Shown here in pieces: positions 1-9,458 of a DNA stretch of 64,000 nt; position 1 is the first letter of the stretch, and the number at the start of each line of letters is the position of its first letter. Location: positions 28,264 to 92,263 of the forward strand of contig JADYZZ010000027.1 in NCBI GenBank assembly GCA_020852865.1, given 5' to 3'. Both the position numbers and the translations under genes were made by a program. The notes under the pieces were generated by a model. That model was given only the letters and a program-made list of their open reading frames with translations. It was not told the DNA's origin and ran no database searches. This DNA is from Rubrivivax sp. (GTDB lineage: Bacteria; Pseudomonadota; Gammaproteobacteria; Burkholderiales; Burkholderiaceae_C).

Positions 1-38
1 TCGCGGATGGCGGCGGCGCGCCAGAATCGAGCCACAAC

Positions 39-1445
39 ATGCGCGCCGCCATCCTGCCGGGCCGCTCGGCCGATCCGATCGTCGCCATTGCCAGCGCGCC
101 CGGGCGCGCTGCGGTCGGCATCGTGCGCGCCTCGGGGCGCGATCTGGCGCCGCTCGTCGCTGCCGTCTGCGGCCGCCCGCTCGAGCCGCGCCGCGCGACC
201 CTCGTCGCGCTGCGCGCGGCCGACGGCCAGCCGCTGGACCGGGCCATCGCGATCCATTTCCCGGCGCCGCATTCGTACACCGGCGAAGAAGTACTCGAGC
301 TGCAGGCGCACGGCGGTCCGGTGCTGCTGCAGCTGCTGCTCGCGCGCTGCCTCCAAGCGCTGCAGGCGGCGTACCCCGATGCCCGGCTGGCGCGGCCGGG
401 CGAGTTCACCGAACGCGCCTTCCTCAACGACAAGCTCGACCTCGCCCAGGCCGAGGCGGCAGCCGACCTGATCGACGCCAGCACCGAAGCCGCGGCGCGT
501 TCGGCCGCGCGCTCGCTCGTCGGCGCCTTCTCGCGCGAGATCGAAGCGCTGGCGCAGCAGACCATTGAGCTGCGCACGCTGGTCGAGGCCACGCTAGATT
601 TCCCGGACGAGGAGATCGAGTTCCTCGATCGGGCGCAAGCTCACGAGCGCCTGGCCGCGCTCGAAGCCGCGGTGCAGCTCGCGCTGGCGCGCGCTCGCCA
701 GGGCGCGCTGCTGCGCGACGGACTCGACGTCGTGCTCGCCGGCCAGCCCAACGTCGGCAAGAGCTCGCTGCTCAATGCGCTGGCTGGCGCCGAACTGGCC
801 ATCGTGACATCGATCCCCGGAACGACGCGCGACCGCATCGGCCAGACGATCCAGATCGAGGGCGTGCCGCTGCACGTCGTCGACACCGCCGGGCTGCGCG
901 CCGACGAACAGGCCGTCGACGAGGTCGAGCGCATCGGCATCGAGCGCAGCTGGCAGGCCATCGGCGGCGCCGACGCCGTGATCTTCCTGCACGACCTGAC
1001 ACGGCTGCACGAGGGGGGATACGCCGCCGCCGATGCCGCCGTCGCCGCGCGGCTGCCCGCCGGCGTGCCGGTGCTGCAGGTGTTCAACAAAGTCGACGCC
1101 GCGTCGCCCGAGGCGCTGGCGGCGCTGCCGCCCGACGCCCTCGCGCTCTCGGCACGCACCGGCGCCGGGCTGGAGGCGTTGCGCGGCGCGCTGCTGCGCG
1201 AAGCGGGCTGGAGCGCCGCGCCCGAAGGCGTGACGATCGCGCGCGCGCGCCACGTCGACGCCCTGCGCCGCACGCGGCAGCACCTGGCAGCCGCGCGCGC
1301 GCACGCCGCGCAGCGCGACGCCGCGCTCGAACTGCTGGCCGAGGAACTGCGCCTGGCGCACCGCGCGCTCGGCGAGATCACCGGCGAGTTCGGCAGCGAG
1401 GACCTGCTGGGCGAGATCTTCGGACGCTTTTGCCTGGGCAAGTGA
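39..1445 (+). CDS. mnmE: tRNA uridine-5-carboxymethylaminomethyl(34) synthesis GTPase MnmE
   Basis: MnmE works with MnmG to install the carboxymethylaminomethyl group at C5 of wobble uridine 34 in certain tRNAs, using a methylene-THF one-carbon unit. The 468-residue protein has the usual family length. It shows an N-terminal THF-binding domain, then a G domain inserted in a helical domain: P-loop [10 protein letters not shown]3 DTAG and G4 NKVD. The C-terminus is FCLGK, matching the family's FCIGK tail with its essential Cys. The ATG lies 38 bases from the window edge, so upstream neighbours (often yidC) cannot be seen. Its partner mnmG lies about 53 kb away at 54318. Confidence 0.97.
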   Translation: MRAAILPGRSADPIVAIASAPGRAAVGIVRASGRDLAPLVAAVCGRPLEPRRATLVALRAADGQPLDRAIAIHFPAPHSYTGEEVLELQAHGGPVLLQLLLARCLQALQAAYPDARLARPGEFTERAFLNDKLDLAQAEAAADLIDASTEAAARSAARSLVGAFSREIEALAQQTIELRTLVEATLDFPDEEIEFLDRAQAHERLAALEAAVQLALARARQGALLRDGLDVVLAGQPNVGKSSLLNALAGAELAIVTSIPGTTRDRIGQTIQIEGVPLHVVDTAGLRADEQAVDEVERIGIERSWQAIGGADAVIFLHDLTRLHEGGYAAADAAVAARLPAGVPVLQVFNKVDAASPEALAALPPDALALSARTGAGLEALRGALLREAGWSAAPEGVTIARARHVDALRRTRQHLAAARAHAAQRDAALELLAEELRLAHRALGEITGEFGSEDLLGEIFGRFCLGK

Positions 1446-1450
1446 ACCCG

Positions 1451-1467
1451 GCGTGCTGCCGGCACGC
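1451..1467. terminator. hairpin between convergent mnmE and cytochrome gene
   Basis: GCGTGC and GCACGC form a 6-bp stem with a 5-base loop, five bases after the mnmE stop and just before the stop of the convergent cytochrome gene. There is no T-tract. Bidirectional termination is inferred from position only. Confidence 0.35.
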
Positions 1468-1475
1468 GCCTGCGC

Positions 1476-1886
1476 TCAGGGCCGCAGCGACACCAGCCAG
1501 GCGAGTACGTCGGCCTTTTCCTGCACCGTGCATTCGCGGCCGACGACGTCGCGGCAGTTGAGGCGGAACATGTGGTCGACCCGGGCGCGGTCGGTGAAGC
1601 GCCGCGGGTCGGCTGCCGGCGCGAGCGGCGCGATCGGCTTGTCGGTGACCTGGTCCTTGCCGCTGCGCGTGGGCTGATCCCCGTGGCAGGAGGCGCAGCT
1701 GAAGCCGAGCGCCTTGCCGAAGTTGGTGGTGAAGAACTTCTGTCCGCGCTCGACCGACACCGCTCCCGCGGCCTGGGTGTACTCGGCCAGCAATTCGGCC
1801 GCGGAGAGGGCGCGCGCCGGCGTCGCCAGCGCGAACAGGGCCAAGCCGGCCCAGAGGGCACCCGGCGTCCAGCGTGGGTACGTCAT
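1476..1886 (-). CDS. DUF1924-type monohaem c-type cytochrome, periplasmic
   Basis: Small exported cytochrome c of 136 residues. It has a Sec signal peptide (hydrophobic ALWAGLALFALATPARA) followed by a single haem-binding CASCH motif near residue 75. The spacing and the phrase FFTTNFGKALGFSCASCHG resemble DUF1924 proteins, which often sit beside diheme cytochromes or cytochrome b561 genes; no such partner is seen here. The ATG at 1886 is preceded by a strong AAGGAGGAGC ribosome site, which decides the start over a longer in-frame extension. Its electron-transfer partners are unknown. Confidence 0.85.
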   Translation of the reverse strand: MTYPRWTPGALWAGLALFALATPARALSAAELLAEYTQAAGAVSVERGQKFFTTNFGKALGFSCASCHGDQPTRSGKDQVTDKPIAPLAPAADPRRFTDRARVDHMFRLNCRDVVGRECTVQEKADVLAWLVSLRP

Positions 1887-2067
1887 GTCTGCTCCTCCTT
1901 CGCGGCGCACCGGTCTCGTGCCTCGGCCGGGGCCGCCGCGCCGCCGGGACGGGCTCCCTTGCCTGCCGGGTCGAGTAGAACCAGGCCGATGCCAAAGCGG
2001 ATTGCCGATGCGCAAGATCGGTGCGCACGCCGACGCCCCGGCCGCACGCGGGCCGGCCCGCAGGCGC

Positions 2068-2640
2068 TCAATGGCCGGCGAAGTCGACCAGCGTGAACAG
2101 CGCCAGCCCGCTTTCGCGCAGGCGGCGCGAGCCGCCCAGCTCGGGCAGGTCGACGATCGCGGCGCCCTCGACGACGGTCGCGCCCAGGCGTTCGAGCAGA
2201 CGACGCCCGGCCATCATGGTGCCGCCGGTGGCGATGAGGTCGTCGATCAGGACCACGCGCTCGCCGGGGCGCACCGCGTCGGTGTGGATCTCGACGGTGG
2301 CGCTGCCGTACTCGAGCGCGTAGCTCTCGGCCTCGGTGGTGAAGGGCAGCTTGCCCTTCTTGCGGATCGGCACGAAGCCCACGCCCAGCTCGTACGCCAG
2401 CACCGAGCCGATGATGAAGCCGCGTGCGTCGAGCCCGGCCACGGCGTCGGGGCGCGGGCTGAAGTAGCGATGCACGAACTGGTCGATGAGGACGCGAAAG
2501 ACGCGCGGGTTGGAAAGCAGCGGCGTGATGTCGCGGAACATCACGCCCGGCTCGGGCCAGTCGGGCACGGTGCGGATGTGCGCGCGGATGTACTCGGCCG
2601 GCGCGTGGGCCCGGGCAGGCGGCGTCGCGGGAGCGCTCAT
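2068..2640 (-). CDS. apt: adenine phosphoribosyltransferase
   Basis: Purine salvage enzyme converting adenine and PRPP to AMP and pyrophosphate in the cytoplasm. The 190-residue protein carries the type I PRPP-binding motif [13 protein letters not shown] near residue 120 and the Apt-specific FRDITPLL and GLDARGFI segments. Length is normal for the family. It lies 40 bases downstream of, and on the same strand as, the antiporter gene at 2681-4684, so the two may be cotranscribed. Confidence 0.95.
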   Translation of the reverse strand: MSAPATPPARAHAPAEYIRAHIRTVPDWPEPGVMFRDITPLLSNPRVFRVLIDQFVHRYFSPRPDAVAGLDARGFIIGSVLAYELGVGFVPIRKKGKLPFTTEAESYALEYGSATVEIHTDAVRPGERVVLIDDLIATGGTMMAGRRLLERLGATVVEGAAIVDLPELGGSRRLRESGLALFTLVDFAGH

Positions 2641-2680
2641 GACGGGGATCTCACGGTGGGAATCACGGGATGTGCGGCGC

Positions 2681-4684
2681 TCAGGCGTGGCCGATCAGCC
2701 TGGCCTCGGCGCGCGCCAGCGGCTCGGGCAGGCCCGAGAGCACCAGGGTGTCGCCGCCGGCCAGCACGAGCGCGTCGTCGGCCGGCACCACGGCGCCGCC
2801 GGCGCGCCGCACCGAGAGGGCGTGCACGCCCATCGCCGGCAGCGCCAGATCGCCCACACTGCGGCCGGCCAGGCGGGCCGCCTCGGGCAGCGTCACGCTG
2901 AGCAGCCGCGCCTGGTTCAGCTCCTCGACGGTGTCGTCGTCGGCGCCGTGGAAGTAGCCGCGCAGCAGGCCGTAGCGCGCGTCGCGCGCGTCGCGCGTGA
3001 TGCGGATGACGCGGCTCATCGGCACGCCCACCAGTGCCAGCGCGTGGCCGGCCAGCATCAGGCTGCCTTCGATCGCCTCGGGCACGACTTCGGTGGCGCC
3101 GGCGGCCTTGAGCTGGTCGATGTCGGCGTCGTCCATCGTGCGCACCACCACCGGCACGCTCGGCGCGTGGCCGTGCACGAGCGCGAGGATGCGCAGCGCC
3201 GAAGGCGTGTCGTGGTAGCTCACGACGACGGCGGCCGCGCGCGCCAGACCGGCGGCCATCAGTGCCGGCAGGCGCGCCGCGTCGCCGAAGACCACGCTCT
3301 GGCCGGCGGCCGCGGCCTGGCGCACGCGGTCGGGGTCGAGATCGAGCGCCATGTAAGGGATGCGCTCCTTGGCCAGCAGCCGCGCCAGGTTCTGGCCGCT
3401 GCGGCCGTAGCCGCAGATGATCACGTGGCGTTCGGTGGCGATGGTCTTGCGCGCGATCGCGGTCAGCGCTACCGACTGCATCAGCCAGTCGCTGCTGCTC
3501 AGGCGGTTGACGATGCGGTTGGCGTACTGCACGAGGAAGGGTGCGGCCAGCATCGACAGCACCATGCTCGCCAGCACCGGGCTGGTCCAGCGCGGCGCCA
3601 CCAGGCCGCGCTCGGCGCCCAGCGTCAGCAGCACGAAGCCGAACTCGCCGGCCTGCGCCAGGTACAGACCCGTGCGCAGGGCCACGCCGGGCGAGGCCCG
3701 CAGCATGTGGGCCAGGCCGGCGACGAGCGCGAACTTGGCCAGCACCGGCAGCGTGGTGAGCAGCAGCACCAGGAACCAATGCTCGAGCACCGGCCGCCAG
3801 TCGAGCTTCATGCCGATGGTGATGAAGAACAGCCCCAGCAGCACGTCGTGGAAGGGCCGGATGTCGGTCTCGACCTGGTGCTTGTACTCGGTCTCGGCCA
3901 CCAGCATGCCGGCGACGAAGGCACCCAGCGCGAGCGACAGGCCCGCCTGTTCGGTGAGCCAGGCCAGGCCGAGCGTCATCAGCAGCAGGTTCAGGACGAA
4001 CAGCTCCTCGCTCTTTCGTCGCGCCACGAGGGTGAGCCACCAGCGCATCGCGCGCTGGCCGCCCACCAGCAGCAGCGTGAGCAGAGCCGCCGCCTTGGCC
4101 AGCGCCAGCGCCATCTGAACGAGCAGCGCCTCGGGCGGCGAGCGCAGCGCCGGGATCAGCACCAGCAGCGGCACCACCGCGAGATCCTGGAAGAGCAGCA
4201 CGCCGAGCACGCGCCGGCCGTGTTCGCTGTCGAGCTCGAGCCGCTCGGCCATCAGCTTGACGACGATCGCCGTCGAACTCATCGCCAGCGCCGCGCCGAG
4301 CACCACCGCCCCCTGCCAGTTCATCTGCCAGGCGGCGTGCGCAAAGGTCGCGGCGCCCCACACGAGCAGGAAATGGCCGGCGAGCGTGCCGGCGATCGTG
4401 AGCAGCACCTGCGCCGAGCCGAGTCCGAACACCAGCGTGCGCATGCTGCGCAGCTTGGGCAGGTTGAAGTCCAGCCCGATCACGAACATCAGGAAGACGA
4501 CGCCGAACTCGGCCAGGTAGCGCACGCCGGCGCTGTCCTGCGCGAAGGCCATCGCGTTCGGACCGATGAGCACGCCGACCACCAGGTAGCCGAGCATCGG
4601 CGGCAGCCTGAGCGAGCGAAACAGCGTCACCCCGAACACCGCGGCGACGAGGTAAAGCAGGACCAGTTCGAGCGTGGTGGCCAA
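2681..4684 (-). CDS. CPA2-family cation:proton antiporter with RCK domain (KefC/YbaL type)
   Basis: Integral membrane antiporter of 667 residues. The first ~390 residues form about 12 hydrophobic segments of the Na+/H+ exchanger domain, beginning [20 protein letters not shown] TrkA-N (RCK) nucleotide-binding domain follows, with [19 protein letters not shown], and then a TrkA-C domain. This matches the KefB/KefC/YbaL group of potassium or glutathione-adduct-gated efflux systems; ion specificity cannot be read from sequence. The chosen start is TTG at 4684, because no ATG or GTG fits the N-terminus of the domain. It is divergent from kdsD, with only 63 bases between. Confidence 0.9.
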   Translation of the reverse strand: MATTLELVLLYLVAAVFGVTLFRSLRLPPMLGYLVVGVLIGPNAMAFAQDSAGVRYLAEFGVVFLMFVIGLDFNLPKLRSMRTLVFGLGSAQVLLTIAGTLAGHFLLVWGAATFAHAAWQMNWQGAVVLGAALAMSSTAIVVKLMAERLELDSEHGRRVLGVLLFQDLAVVPLLVLIPALRSPPEALLVQMALALAKAAALLTLLLVGGQRAMRWWLTLVARRKSEELFVLNLLLMTLGLAWLTEQAGLSLALGAFVAGMLVAETEYKHQVETDIRPFHDVLLGLFFITIGMKLDWRPVLEHWFLVLLLTTLPVLAKFALVAGLAHMLRASPGVALRTGLYLAQAGEFGFVLLTLGAERGLVAPRWTSPVLASMVLSMLAAPFLVQYANRIVNRLSSSDWLMQSVALTAIARKTIATERHVIICGYGRSGQNLARLLAKERIPYMALDLDPDRVRQAAAAGQSVVFGDAARLPALMAAGLARAAAVVVSYHDTPSALRILALVHGHAPSVPVVVRTMDDADIDQLKAAGATEVVPEAIEGSLMLAGHALALVGVPMSRVIRITRDARDARYGLLRGYFHGADDDTVEELNQARLLSVTLPEAARLAGRSVGDLALPAMGVHALSVRRAGGAVVPADDALVLAGGDTLVLSGLPEPLARAEARLIGHA

Positions 4685-4722
4685 GATGCGGACGCCAGCG
4701 TGGCCGCGGCGCGGCGCTTACC

Positions 4723-4728
4723 TAGAAT
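4723..4728 (+). promoter_or_regulatory. -10 box TAGAAT upstream of kdsD
   Basis: TAGAAT lies 20 bases before the kdsD ATG in the 63-base divergent gap, a good sigma-70 -10 match in an otherwise very GC-rich stretch. The predicted leader is only about 12 bases. The -35 element is weak. Confidence 0.45.
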
Positions 4729-4747
4729 GCCGCGATCGTAATTGCCC

Positions 4748-5749
4748 ATGGCCGACGCTCCTGCCTTCGACGCCGCACGCGCACTCGCGCTGGCGGCGCG
4801 CACCTTCGAGATCGAGGCGCGCGGCCTGCTCGAGCTGGCGGCGCGCCTGCGCGACGGCGCCGGCGCGGACTTCGCGCGCGCCGCGGCGGCGGTATTGGCC
4901 TGCCGCGGCCGCGTCGTCGTGATGGGGGTGGGCAAGAGCGGCCACGTCGGACGCAAGATCGCGGCCACGCTCGCCTCCACCGGCACGCCGGCGTTCTTCG
5001 TGCATCCGGCCGAGGCGGGCCACGGCGACCTCGGCATGGTGCAGCCGGGCGATGTGGTCCTGGCGCTGTCCAACAGCGGCGAGAGCGACGAGCTGGTGGC
5101 CTTGTTGCCGGCGCTGCGCCGCATCGGCGTCGTCCTGATGGCGATGACGGGCCAGTCCGGCTCGACTCTGGCGCGCCACGCCGACATCGTGCTGTCCAGC
5201 GCGGTGGCCGAGGAGGCCTGCCCGCTCAACCTGGCGCCCACCGCCAGCACGACGGCACAGCTCGCGCTCGGCGATGCGCTGGCGGTGGCGCTGCTCGACG
5301 CGCGCGGCTTCGCGGAGGCGGACTTCGCGCGCTCGCACCCGGGCGGCGCGCTCGGCCGCAAGCTGCTGATGCACGTGGCCGACCTCATGCGCAGCGGCGA
5401 GGCGGTGCCGCGCGTGGCGCCCGACGCGGCTTTCGGCGCCTTGCTGCGCGAGATGACCGGCAAGGGCCTGGGCTTCGCGGCCGTGGCCGACGCCGCCGGG
5501 CGGCCGATCGGCATCTTCACCGACGGCGACCTGCGCCGCCTGATCGAGCGCGGCGCCGAGTTGCGCGGCCTGAACGCCGAACAGGTGATGCACCGCGCGC
5601 CGCGCAGCATCCGTGCCGACGCGCTCGCGGTGGACGCCGCCGCGCTGATGGAGCAGCACCGCATCACGAGCGTGCTGGTGGTCGACGCCGCGGGGCTGCT
5701 GGTGGGCGCGCTCAACAGCAACGATCTGATGCGCGCGAAGGTCATCTGA
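4748..5749 (+). CDS. kdsD: D-arabinose-5-phosphate isomerase (KpsF/GutQ family)
   Basis: Interconverts ribulose 5-phosphate and arabinose 5-phosphate, the first step of CMP-Kdo synthesis for lipopolysaccharide. The 333-residue protein has an N-terminal SIS domain (VVVMGVGKSGHVGRKIAATLASTGTPAFFVHP, and ALSNSGESDEL) followed by two CBS domains ending in VGALNSNDLM. Length and order are standard for KdsD. The ATG at 4748 was preferred to an in-frame TTG six bases earlier because it fits family N-termini. kdsC starts 10 bases after the stop, so the two are probably one operon with lptC. Confidence 0.95.
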   Translation: MADAPAFDAARALALAARTFEIEARGLLELAARLRDGAGADFARAAAAVLACRGRVVVMGVGKSGHVGRKIAATLASTGTPAFFVHPAEAGHGDLGMVQPGDVVLALSNSGESDELVALLPALRRIGVVLMAMTGQSGSTLARHADIVLSSAVAEEACPLNLAPTASTTAQLALGDALAVALLDARGFAEADFARSHPGGALGRKLLMHVADLMRSGEAVPRVAPDAAFGALLREMTGKGLGFAAVADAAGRPIGIFTDGDLRRLIERGAELRGLNAEQVMHRAPRSIRADALAVDAAALMEQHRITSVLVVDAAGLLVGALNSNDLMRAKVI

Positions 5750-5759
5750 GAGCGGGGCG

Positions 5760-6344
5760 ATGGCGCCGTCGCTGAGCTTCGCGCCCGAATTGCTGCTGCG
5801 CGCGCAGGGCGCGGGGCTGGGCATGAAGGCGGCGATCTTCGACGTCGACGGCGTGCTGACCGACGGCACGCTGTGGATCGGCGAGCGCGGCGAGCGGTTC
5901 AAGCCGTTCTCGGTGCTCGACGGATATGGGCTGAAGCTGCTCGCCCAGGGCGGGATCGAGCCGCTCGTGATCACCGGGCGCGACTCGGCGGCGGTGCGCC
6001 GGCGCCTGGCCGACCTCGGGGTCGGGCGCGCGCGCTTCGGCGCGCAGGACAAGCTCGCGGCGGCAGCGCAGCTGCTGGCCGAGGCGCGGCTGGACTGGAG
6101 CGAAGTGGCCGCGATCGGCGACGACTGGCCCGATCTGCCGCTGCTCGGCCGCGTCGGCTTCGCGGCCGCGCCTCCGGGCGCGCACGCCGAGGTGCGCGCG
6201 GCGGTGCACTACGTGACGGCCGCGCGCGCCGGTGCGGGCGCCGCGCGCGAGTTCTGCGATCTGCTGCTGATGGCCAACGGCCGCTACGCCGCGCTGCTCG
6301 ACGCGCAGCGCGGCGGCAGCGGCGGCACGCTGGACGCGCGCTGA
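5760..6344 (+). CDS. kdsC: 3-deoxy-D-manno-octulosonate 8-phosphate phosphatase
   Basis: HAD-superfamily phosphatase that removes phosphate from Kdo-8-P to give Kdo for the LPS inner core. It has 194 residues. The HAD nucleophile motif is FDVDGVLTDG near residue 26, followed by VITGRDS and GDDWPDLPLL, the KdsC versions of HAD motifs II and IV. It lacks a cap domain, as is usual for tetrameric KdsC. It lies between kdsD and lptC in the same direction with short gaps. Confidence 0.95.
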   Translation: MAPSLSFAPELLLRAQGAGLGMKAAIFDVDGVLTDGTLWIGERGERFKPFSVLDGYGLKLLAQGGIEPLVITGRDSAAVRRRLADLGVGRARFGAQDKLAAAAQLLAEARLDWSEVAAIGDDWPDLPLLGRVGFAAAPPGAHAEVRAAVHYVTAARAGAGAAREFCDLLLMANGRYAALLDAQRGGSGGTLDAR

Positions 6345-6355
6345 GCGGCGCGCCG

Positions 6356-7042
6356 ATGGGCATGAGCGTCGAGCTGCATCTGCCCGATCTGCCCGAGGTG
6401 CCGATCTCGCTCGGTCCGGCAGCGCCGCGCCCGCTGCGCCGCCCCCCCTGGGGCCTGCGTCTGCGCGAGGCGCTCGCGGCGTACCTACCGCTGCTGCTGA
6501 TGCTGGCGCTCGCGCTGGCCACCTGGTGGCTGGTGAAGAACACGCCCTTGCCCGCGGCACCGTCGGCCGAGCGCCGGCCCGGCAGCGAGCCCGACTACGA
6601 GATGCGGCATTTCGCGCTCGAGCGCTTCGACGCGAGCGGACGCCTGGTGCTGCGCATCGAGGGCGAGCGGCTGCAGCACGACCCGGCGAACGATCGCGTG
6701 CGCATCGACAAGGCGCAGATCCGCGCCGTGGCCGCCGACGGCCGCATCACGCTCGCGCACGCCGAGCATGCGCTGGGCAACGGCGACGGCTCGGAGCTGC
6801 AGCTGCAAGGCGGCGCCGAGGTCTCGAGCACCGACGCCGACGGCACGCCGCTGCGCATGAGGAGCGAGTTCCTGCATCTTTTCCTCGTGCGCGAACGCGT
6901 GCGAACGCACCTGCCGGTGACGGTGCGCCTGGGCAGCTCGCAGATCGCGGCGGCGGGGCTGGCTTACGACCACGCGCAGCGCCGGCTCGAGCTCGCGGGG
7001 CCGATGCGCGGCGTCTTCGTGCCGGCGGGCCGGGCGCGATGA
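6356..7042 (+). CDS. lptC: LPS export ABC transporter periplasmic protein LptC
   Basis: Bitopic inner-membrane protein that passes LPS from the LptBFG transporter to LptA in the periplasm. The 228-residue reading has a Pro-rich cytoplasmic start, one transmembrane helix (PLLLMLALALATWWLV, about residues 43-58) and a periplasmic beta-jellyroll region with DYEMRHFALERFDASG and FLHLFLVRERVRTHLPV. The start is the first ATG after kdsC. Its TGA overlaps the next ATG (ATGA). In many Betaproteobacteria lptA and lptB follow; here a short-chain dehydrogenase does. Confidence 0.88.
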   Translation: MGMSVELHLPDLPEVPISLGPAAPRPLRRPPWGLRLREALAAYLPLLLMLALALATWWLVKNTPLPAAPSAERRPGSEPDYEMRHFALERFDASGRLVLRIEGERLQHDPANDRVRIDKAQIRAVAADGRITLAHAEHALGNGDGSELQLQGGAEVSSTDADGTPLRMRSEFLHLFLVRERVRTHLPVTVRLGSSQIAAAGLAYDHAQRRLELAGPMRGVFVPAGRAR

Positions 7043-7887
7043 GCCGGGCGCTGTCGACCGCTGCCGCCGATGCCGCCGGCGGGGTCGGTGCAAGCGGGGC
7101 AGCCGGCGCGGCCGACGCCCCGCTCGTGTTCATCACCGGCGCGTCGAGCGGCATCGGCCAGGCACTGGCTGCGGGCTATGCGCGCGCCGGCTGGCGGCTC
7201 GCGCTCGTGGCGCGGCGCGCGGCCGAAACGAGCGCCTGGGCCGAGGCGCAGGGCCTGCAGGGCGGGCGCTGCGCCGTCTACGCTGCCGACGTGGCGCAGG
7301 TCGATTCGATCGTCGCGGCCGCCCGGTGCTGCCTGGCGCAGCAGGGCCTGCCCGACGTGGTCATCGCCAACGCCGGCATCAGCGTCGGCATCGACAGCGC
7401 CGAGCGCGCCGACCTCGAGGTGCTGCGCGATACCTTCGCCACCAACAACCTCGGTATGGCCGCAACCTTCCATCCCTTCATCGAGGCGATGCGCGCGCGG
7501 CGCGCGGGCACTCTGGTGGGCATCGCCAGCGTCGCGGCGATCCGCGGCCTGCCCGGACACGGCGCCTATTGCGCGAGCAAGGCGGCCGTCGTGGCCTATT
7601 GCGAGAGCCTGCGCGGCGAACTGCGCGCCAGCGGCGTGGCCGTGGTGACGCTGCTGCCCGGCTACGTGGCCACGCCGCTGACGGCGCGCAACCCGTATCC
7701 GATGCCCTTCCTGCTGACGCCCGAGCAGTTCGCCGCGCGTGCGATCAACGCGATCGGCGCGCGCCGCAGCTACGCGGTCATTCCCTGGCCGATGGCGATC
7801 GCGGCCAGGCTGCTGCGTTTGCTGCCCAATGCCCTGTTCGACCGGATCTTCGCGGGCCGGCCGCGCAAGCCGCGGCGCAGAAGATGA
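7039..7887 (+). CDS. SDR-family NAD(P)-dependent oxidoreductase
   Basis: Classical short-chain dehydrogenase of 282 residues. The Rossmann cofactor motif is TGASSGIGQAL (TGxxxGxG), NAG appears in VIANAGIS, and the catalytic Ser-Tyr-Lys is IASVAAIRG...YCASKAA. The C-terminal WPMAIAARLLRLLPNALFDRIF plus an Arg-rich tail looks membrane-associating, as in other SDRs annotated near LPS genes. The substrate is unknown. The ATG overlaps the lptC stop by four bases, implying translational coupling to kdsD-kdsC-lptC. Confidence 0.88.
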   Translation: MSRALSTAAADAAGGVGASGAAGAADAPLVFITGASSGIGQALAAGYARAGWRLALVARRAAETSAWAEAQGLQGGRCAVYAADVAQVDSIVAAARCCLAQQGLPDVVIANAGISVGIDSAERADLEVLRDTFATNNLGMAATFHPFIEAMRARRAGTLVGIASVAAIRGLPGHGAYCASKAAVVAYCESLRGELRASGVAVVTLLPGYVATPLTARNPYPMPFLLTPEQFAARAINAIGARRSYAVIPWPMAIAARLLRLLPNALFDRIFAGRPRKPRRRR

Positions 7888-7997
7888 ACCGGTGCGACAC
7901 GAGCGACGTCCGCTGCGCAACCGGCCGGCACGGGCGCTGCCGTGTGCCGGGTGCGCAGGACGTTACCTGTGCAAGCGCGGCTCTGCCGCCTTGCCGG

Positions 7998-8035
7998 CTC
8001 CCCCATGGGGAGGCGGGCCGGGTGCAGCCCGGCCC
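7998..8035. terminator. two adjacent hairpins between convergent SDR and RRM genes
   Basis: CTCCCC/GGGGAG at 7998-8012 is followed at once by GGGCCGGG/CCCGGCCC (8-bp stem, 5-base loop) at 8015-8035. They lie between two converging genes. A bidirectional terminator role is inferred from position; neither hairpin has a T-tract. Confidence 0.45.
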
Positions 8036-8044
8036 TGCGAGCGC

Positions 8045-8509
8045 TCAGTAACCGCCGCCGCGGTTGCCGCCGCCGTAGCCGCCGCCGCTGCCGCCGCTGC
8101 CGCCACGCCCGCCGCCGCCGTAGGGGCTGCGCCCGCCGCCGCCGTAGGGGCTGCGCCCGCCGCCGCCGCCGTAGCCACCACCACCGGCGCCGCCGCCGTA
8201 GCCGCCGCCACCACCACCGCCGTAGCCGCCGCCGCCACTGCGGTAGCCGCCGGGGCGGTCTTCGCGCGGGCGCGCTTCGTTCACGACGAGCGGGCGGCCT
8301 TCGAGCGGCTGCCCGTTCATGCCGTTGATCGCGGCCTGCGCTTCCGCGTCCGAGCCCATCTCCACGAAGCCGAAGCCCTTGGAGCGGCCGGTTTCACGGT
8401 CCATCATCACCTTGGCCGAGGTGACGGTGCCGAATTGCGCGAACGCCTGCTGCAGCGAGTCGTCACGCACCGAGTAGGCCAGATTGCCGACGTACAGTTT
8501 GTTTCCCAC
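8045..8509 (-). CDS. RRM RNA-binding protein with glycine-rich tail
   Basis: Small single-stranded RNA-binding protein of 154 residues. One RRM covers residues 2-80, with RNP2 LYVGNL and RNP1 KGFGFVEM intact. It is followed by a low-complexity Gly-Tyr-Arg tail of repeated GGGGYGGG and RSPYGGG units. This is the layout of bacterial cold-inducible RBPs, which act as RNA chaperones. The start is GTG at 8509 with GAGGG seven bases upstream. A comparatively AT-rich leader precedes it, as expected for a cold-responsive mRNA. Tail length varies between strains in such proteins because of its repetitive DNA. Confidence 0.93.
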   Translation of the reverse strand: MGNKLYVGNLAYSVRDDSLQQAFAQFGTVTSAKVMMDRETGRSKGFGFVEMGSDAEAQAAINGMNGQPLEGRPLVVNEARPREDRPGGYRSGGGGYGGGGGGGYGGGAGGGGYGGGGGRSPYGGGGRSPYGGGGRGGSGGSGGGYGGGNRGGGY

Positions 8510-8600
8510 AGGGAGCCCTCAAAAAAACACAAGAACCATGCGGAGCTCAACCCGGCAACAAAACCAGAGGCGCGGCTGCCCGACACAGACTCCCCTGTAC

Positions 8601-8606
8601 TGTCAA
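8601..8606 (-). promoter_or_regulatory. possible -35 TTGACA for the RRM gene
   Basis: On the minus strand, a perfect TTGACA lies about 92 bases upstream of the GTG start, giving a long leader that contains a run of seven T. No convincing -10 is found at 17 bases, so this is a weak call. Confidence 0.25.
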
Positions 8607-8743
8607 CCCAGCGGGCGCGTGTGTAAAGCGCTGCAACCGGTGGGTGTTGTTTTCATGTCAGCGGGAAAACCCGAGGCCCCGCTGCCGCACGCGCGATGCG
8701 GTCGCCCGGTCCTGCCGCGGGCACGCGTTCGCCGCCTACCATC

Positions 8744-9391
8744 GTGTCCGTGGATCTGCTCAAGCCCCTGGTCGCCTTGCTGGCGATCGTCAATCCGATC
8801 GGGGCCGTGCCCTTCTTCATCCACTTCACCGAGGCCTTCGATGCCGCGCAGCGTGCGCGCACGATCCGCATCGCCGCCCTCGGCGCGTTCACCGTGATCG
8901 CAGTCAGCGCGCTGGCGGGGCTGAAGATCATTCACTTCTTCGGCATTTCGCTCGCGTCGTTCCGGGTCGGCGGCGGCATGCTGCTGTTGCTGAGCGCACT
9001 GGCAATGCTCGACGCCCGACCGGCCGAAACACGGCCGGGCGACGTCGACGAGGGCGACCGGAAGGTCGATGCCGGCGCCAGCATCGCCGTCGTGCCGCTG
9101 ACGATCCCGCTGCTCACCGGCCCGGCGACGATCTCGACGATGATGATCTACGCGGAGAAGACGCGTCACCTCTGGGAGCTCGGGATGCTGGTCGGCTACG
9201 GCGTCGTGATCGGGGCGGCGACCTACCTCACGCTGTCGGCCTCCGGGCGCATCGCCAAGGTGCTCGGGCACACCGGCATCAACGTGATGACGCGGCTGAT
9301 GGGGCTGGTCCTGGCCGCGATGGCGGTGGAGCTGCTCGCCGACGGCCTGACGGGGTTGTTCCCGGTGCTGGCTTCCGTGCCGCCGCGCTGA
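8744..9391 (+). CDS. MarC family integral membrane protein
   Basis: Protein of 215 residues with six predicted transmembrane segments and the MarC/YhgN phrases LLAIVNPIGAVPFFIHFT (near the N-terminus) and VPLTIPLLTGPATISTMMIY. The family's function is unsettled; MarC was once, wrongly, linked to multiple antibiotic resistance. GTG 8744 or GTG 8750 could start translation; both leave the first helix intact. TACCAT just upstream could be a -10 box, making the mRNA nearly leaderless. Confidence 0.88.
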   Translation: MSVDLLKPLVALLAIVNPIGAVPFFIHFTEAFDAAQRARTIRIAALGAFTVIAVSALAGLKIIHFFGISLASFRVGGGMLLLLSALAMLDARPAETRPGDVDEGDRKVDAGASIAVVPLTIPLLTGPATISTMMIYAEKTRHLWELGMLVGYGVVIGAATYLTLSASGRIAKVLGHTGINVMTRLMGLVLAAMAVELLADGLTGLFPVLASVPPR

Positions 9392-9458
9392 GCCTGTGAA
9401 AACATGAATCGCGGGCGTGATGGGGATCTTCGCCGACCCTGAGCGGTCCGAGCGCACG

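Noticed and set aside
2486..4741. Plus-strand open frame of 751 codons opposite the antiporter
   Set aside because: Gln/His/Arg-rich shadow of the antiporter gene with no recognisable motif.
7963..8328. CCGCCGCCG-type tandem repeats
   Set aside because: They are the coding DNA of the Gly-rich tail of the RRM protein, not a satellite or CRISPR array.
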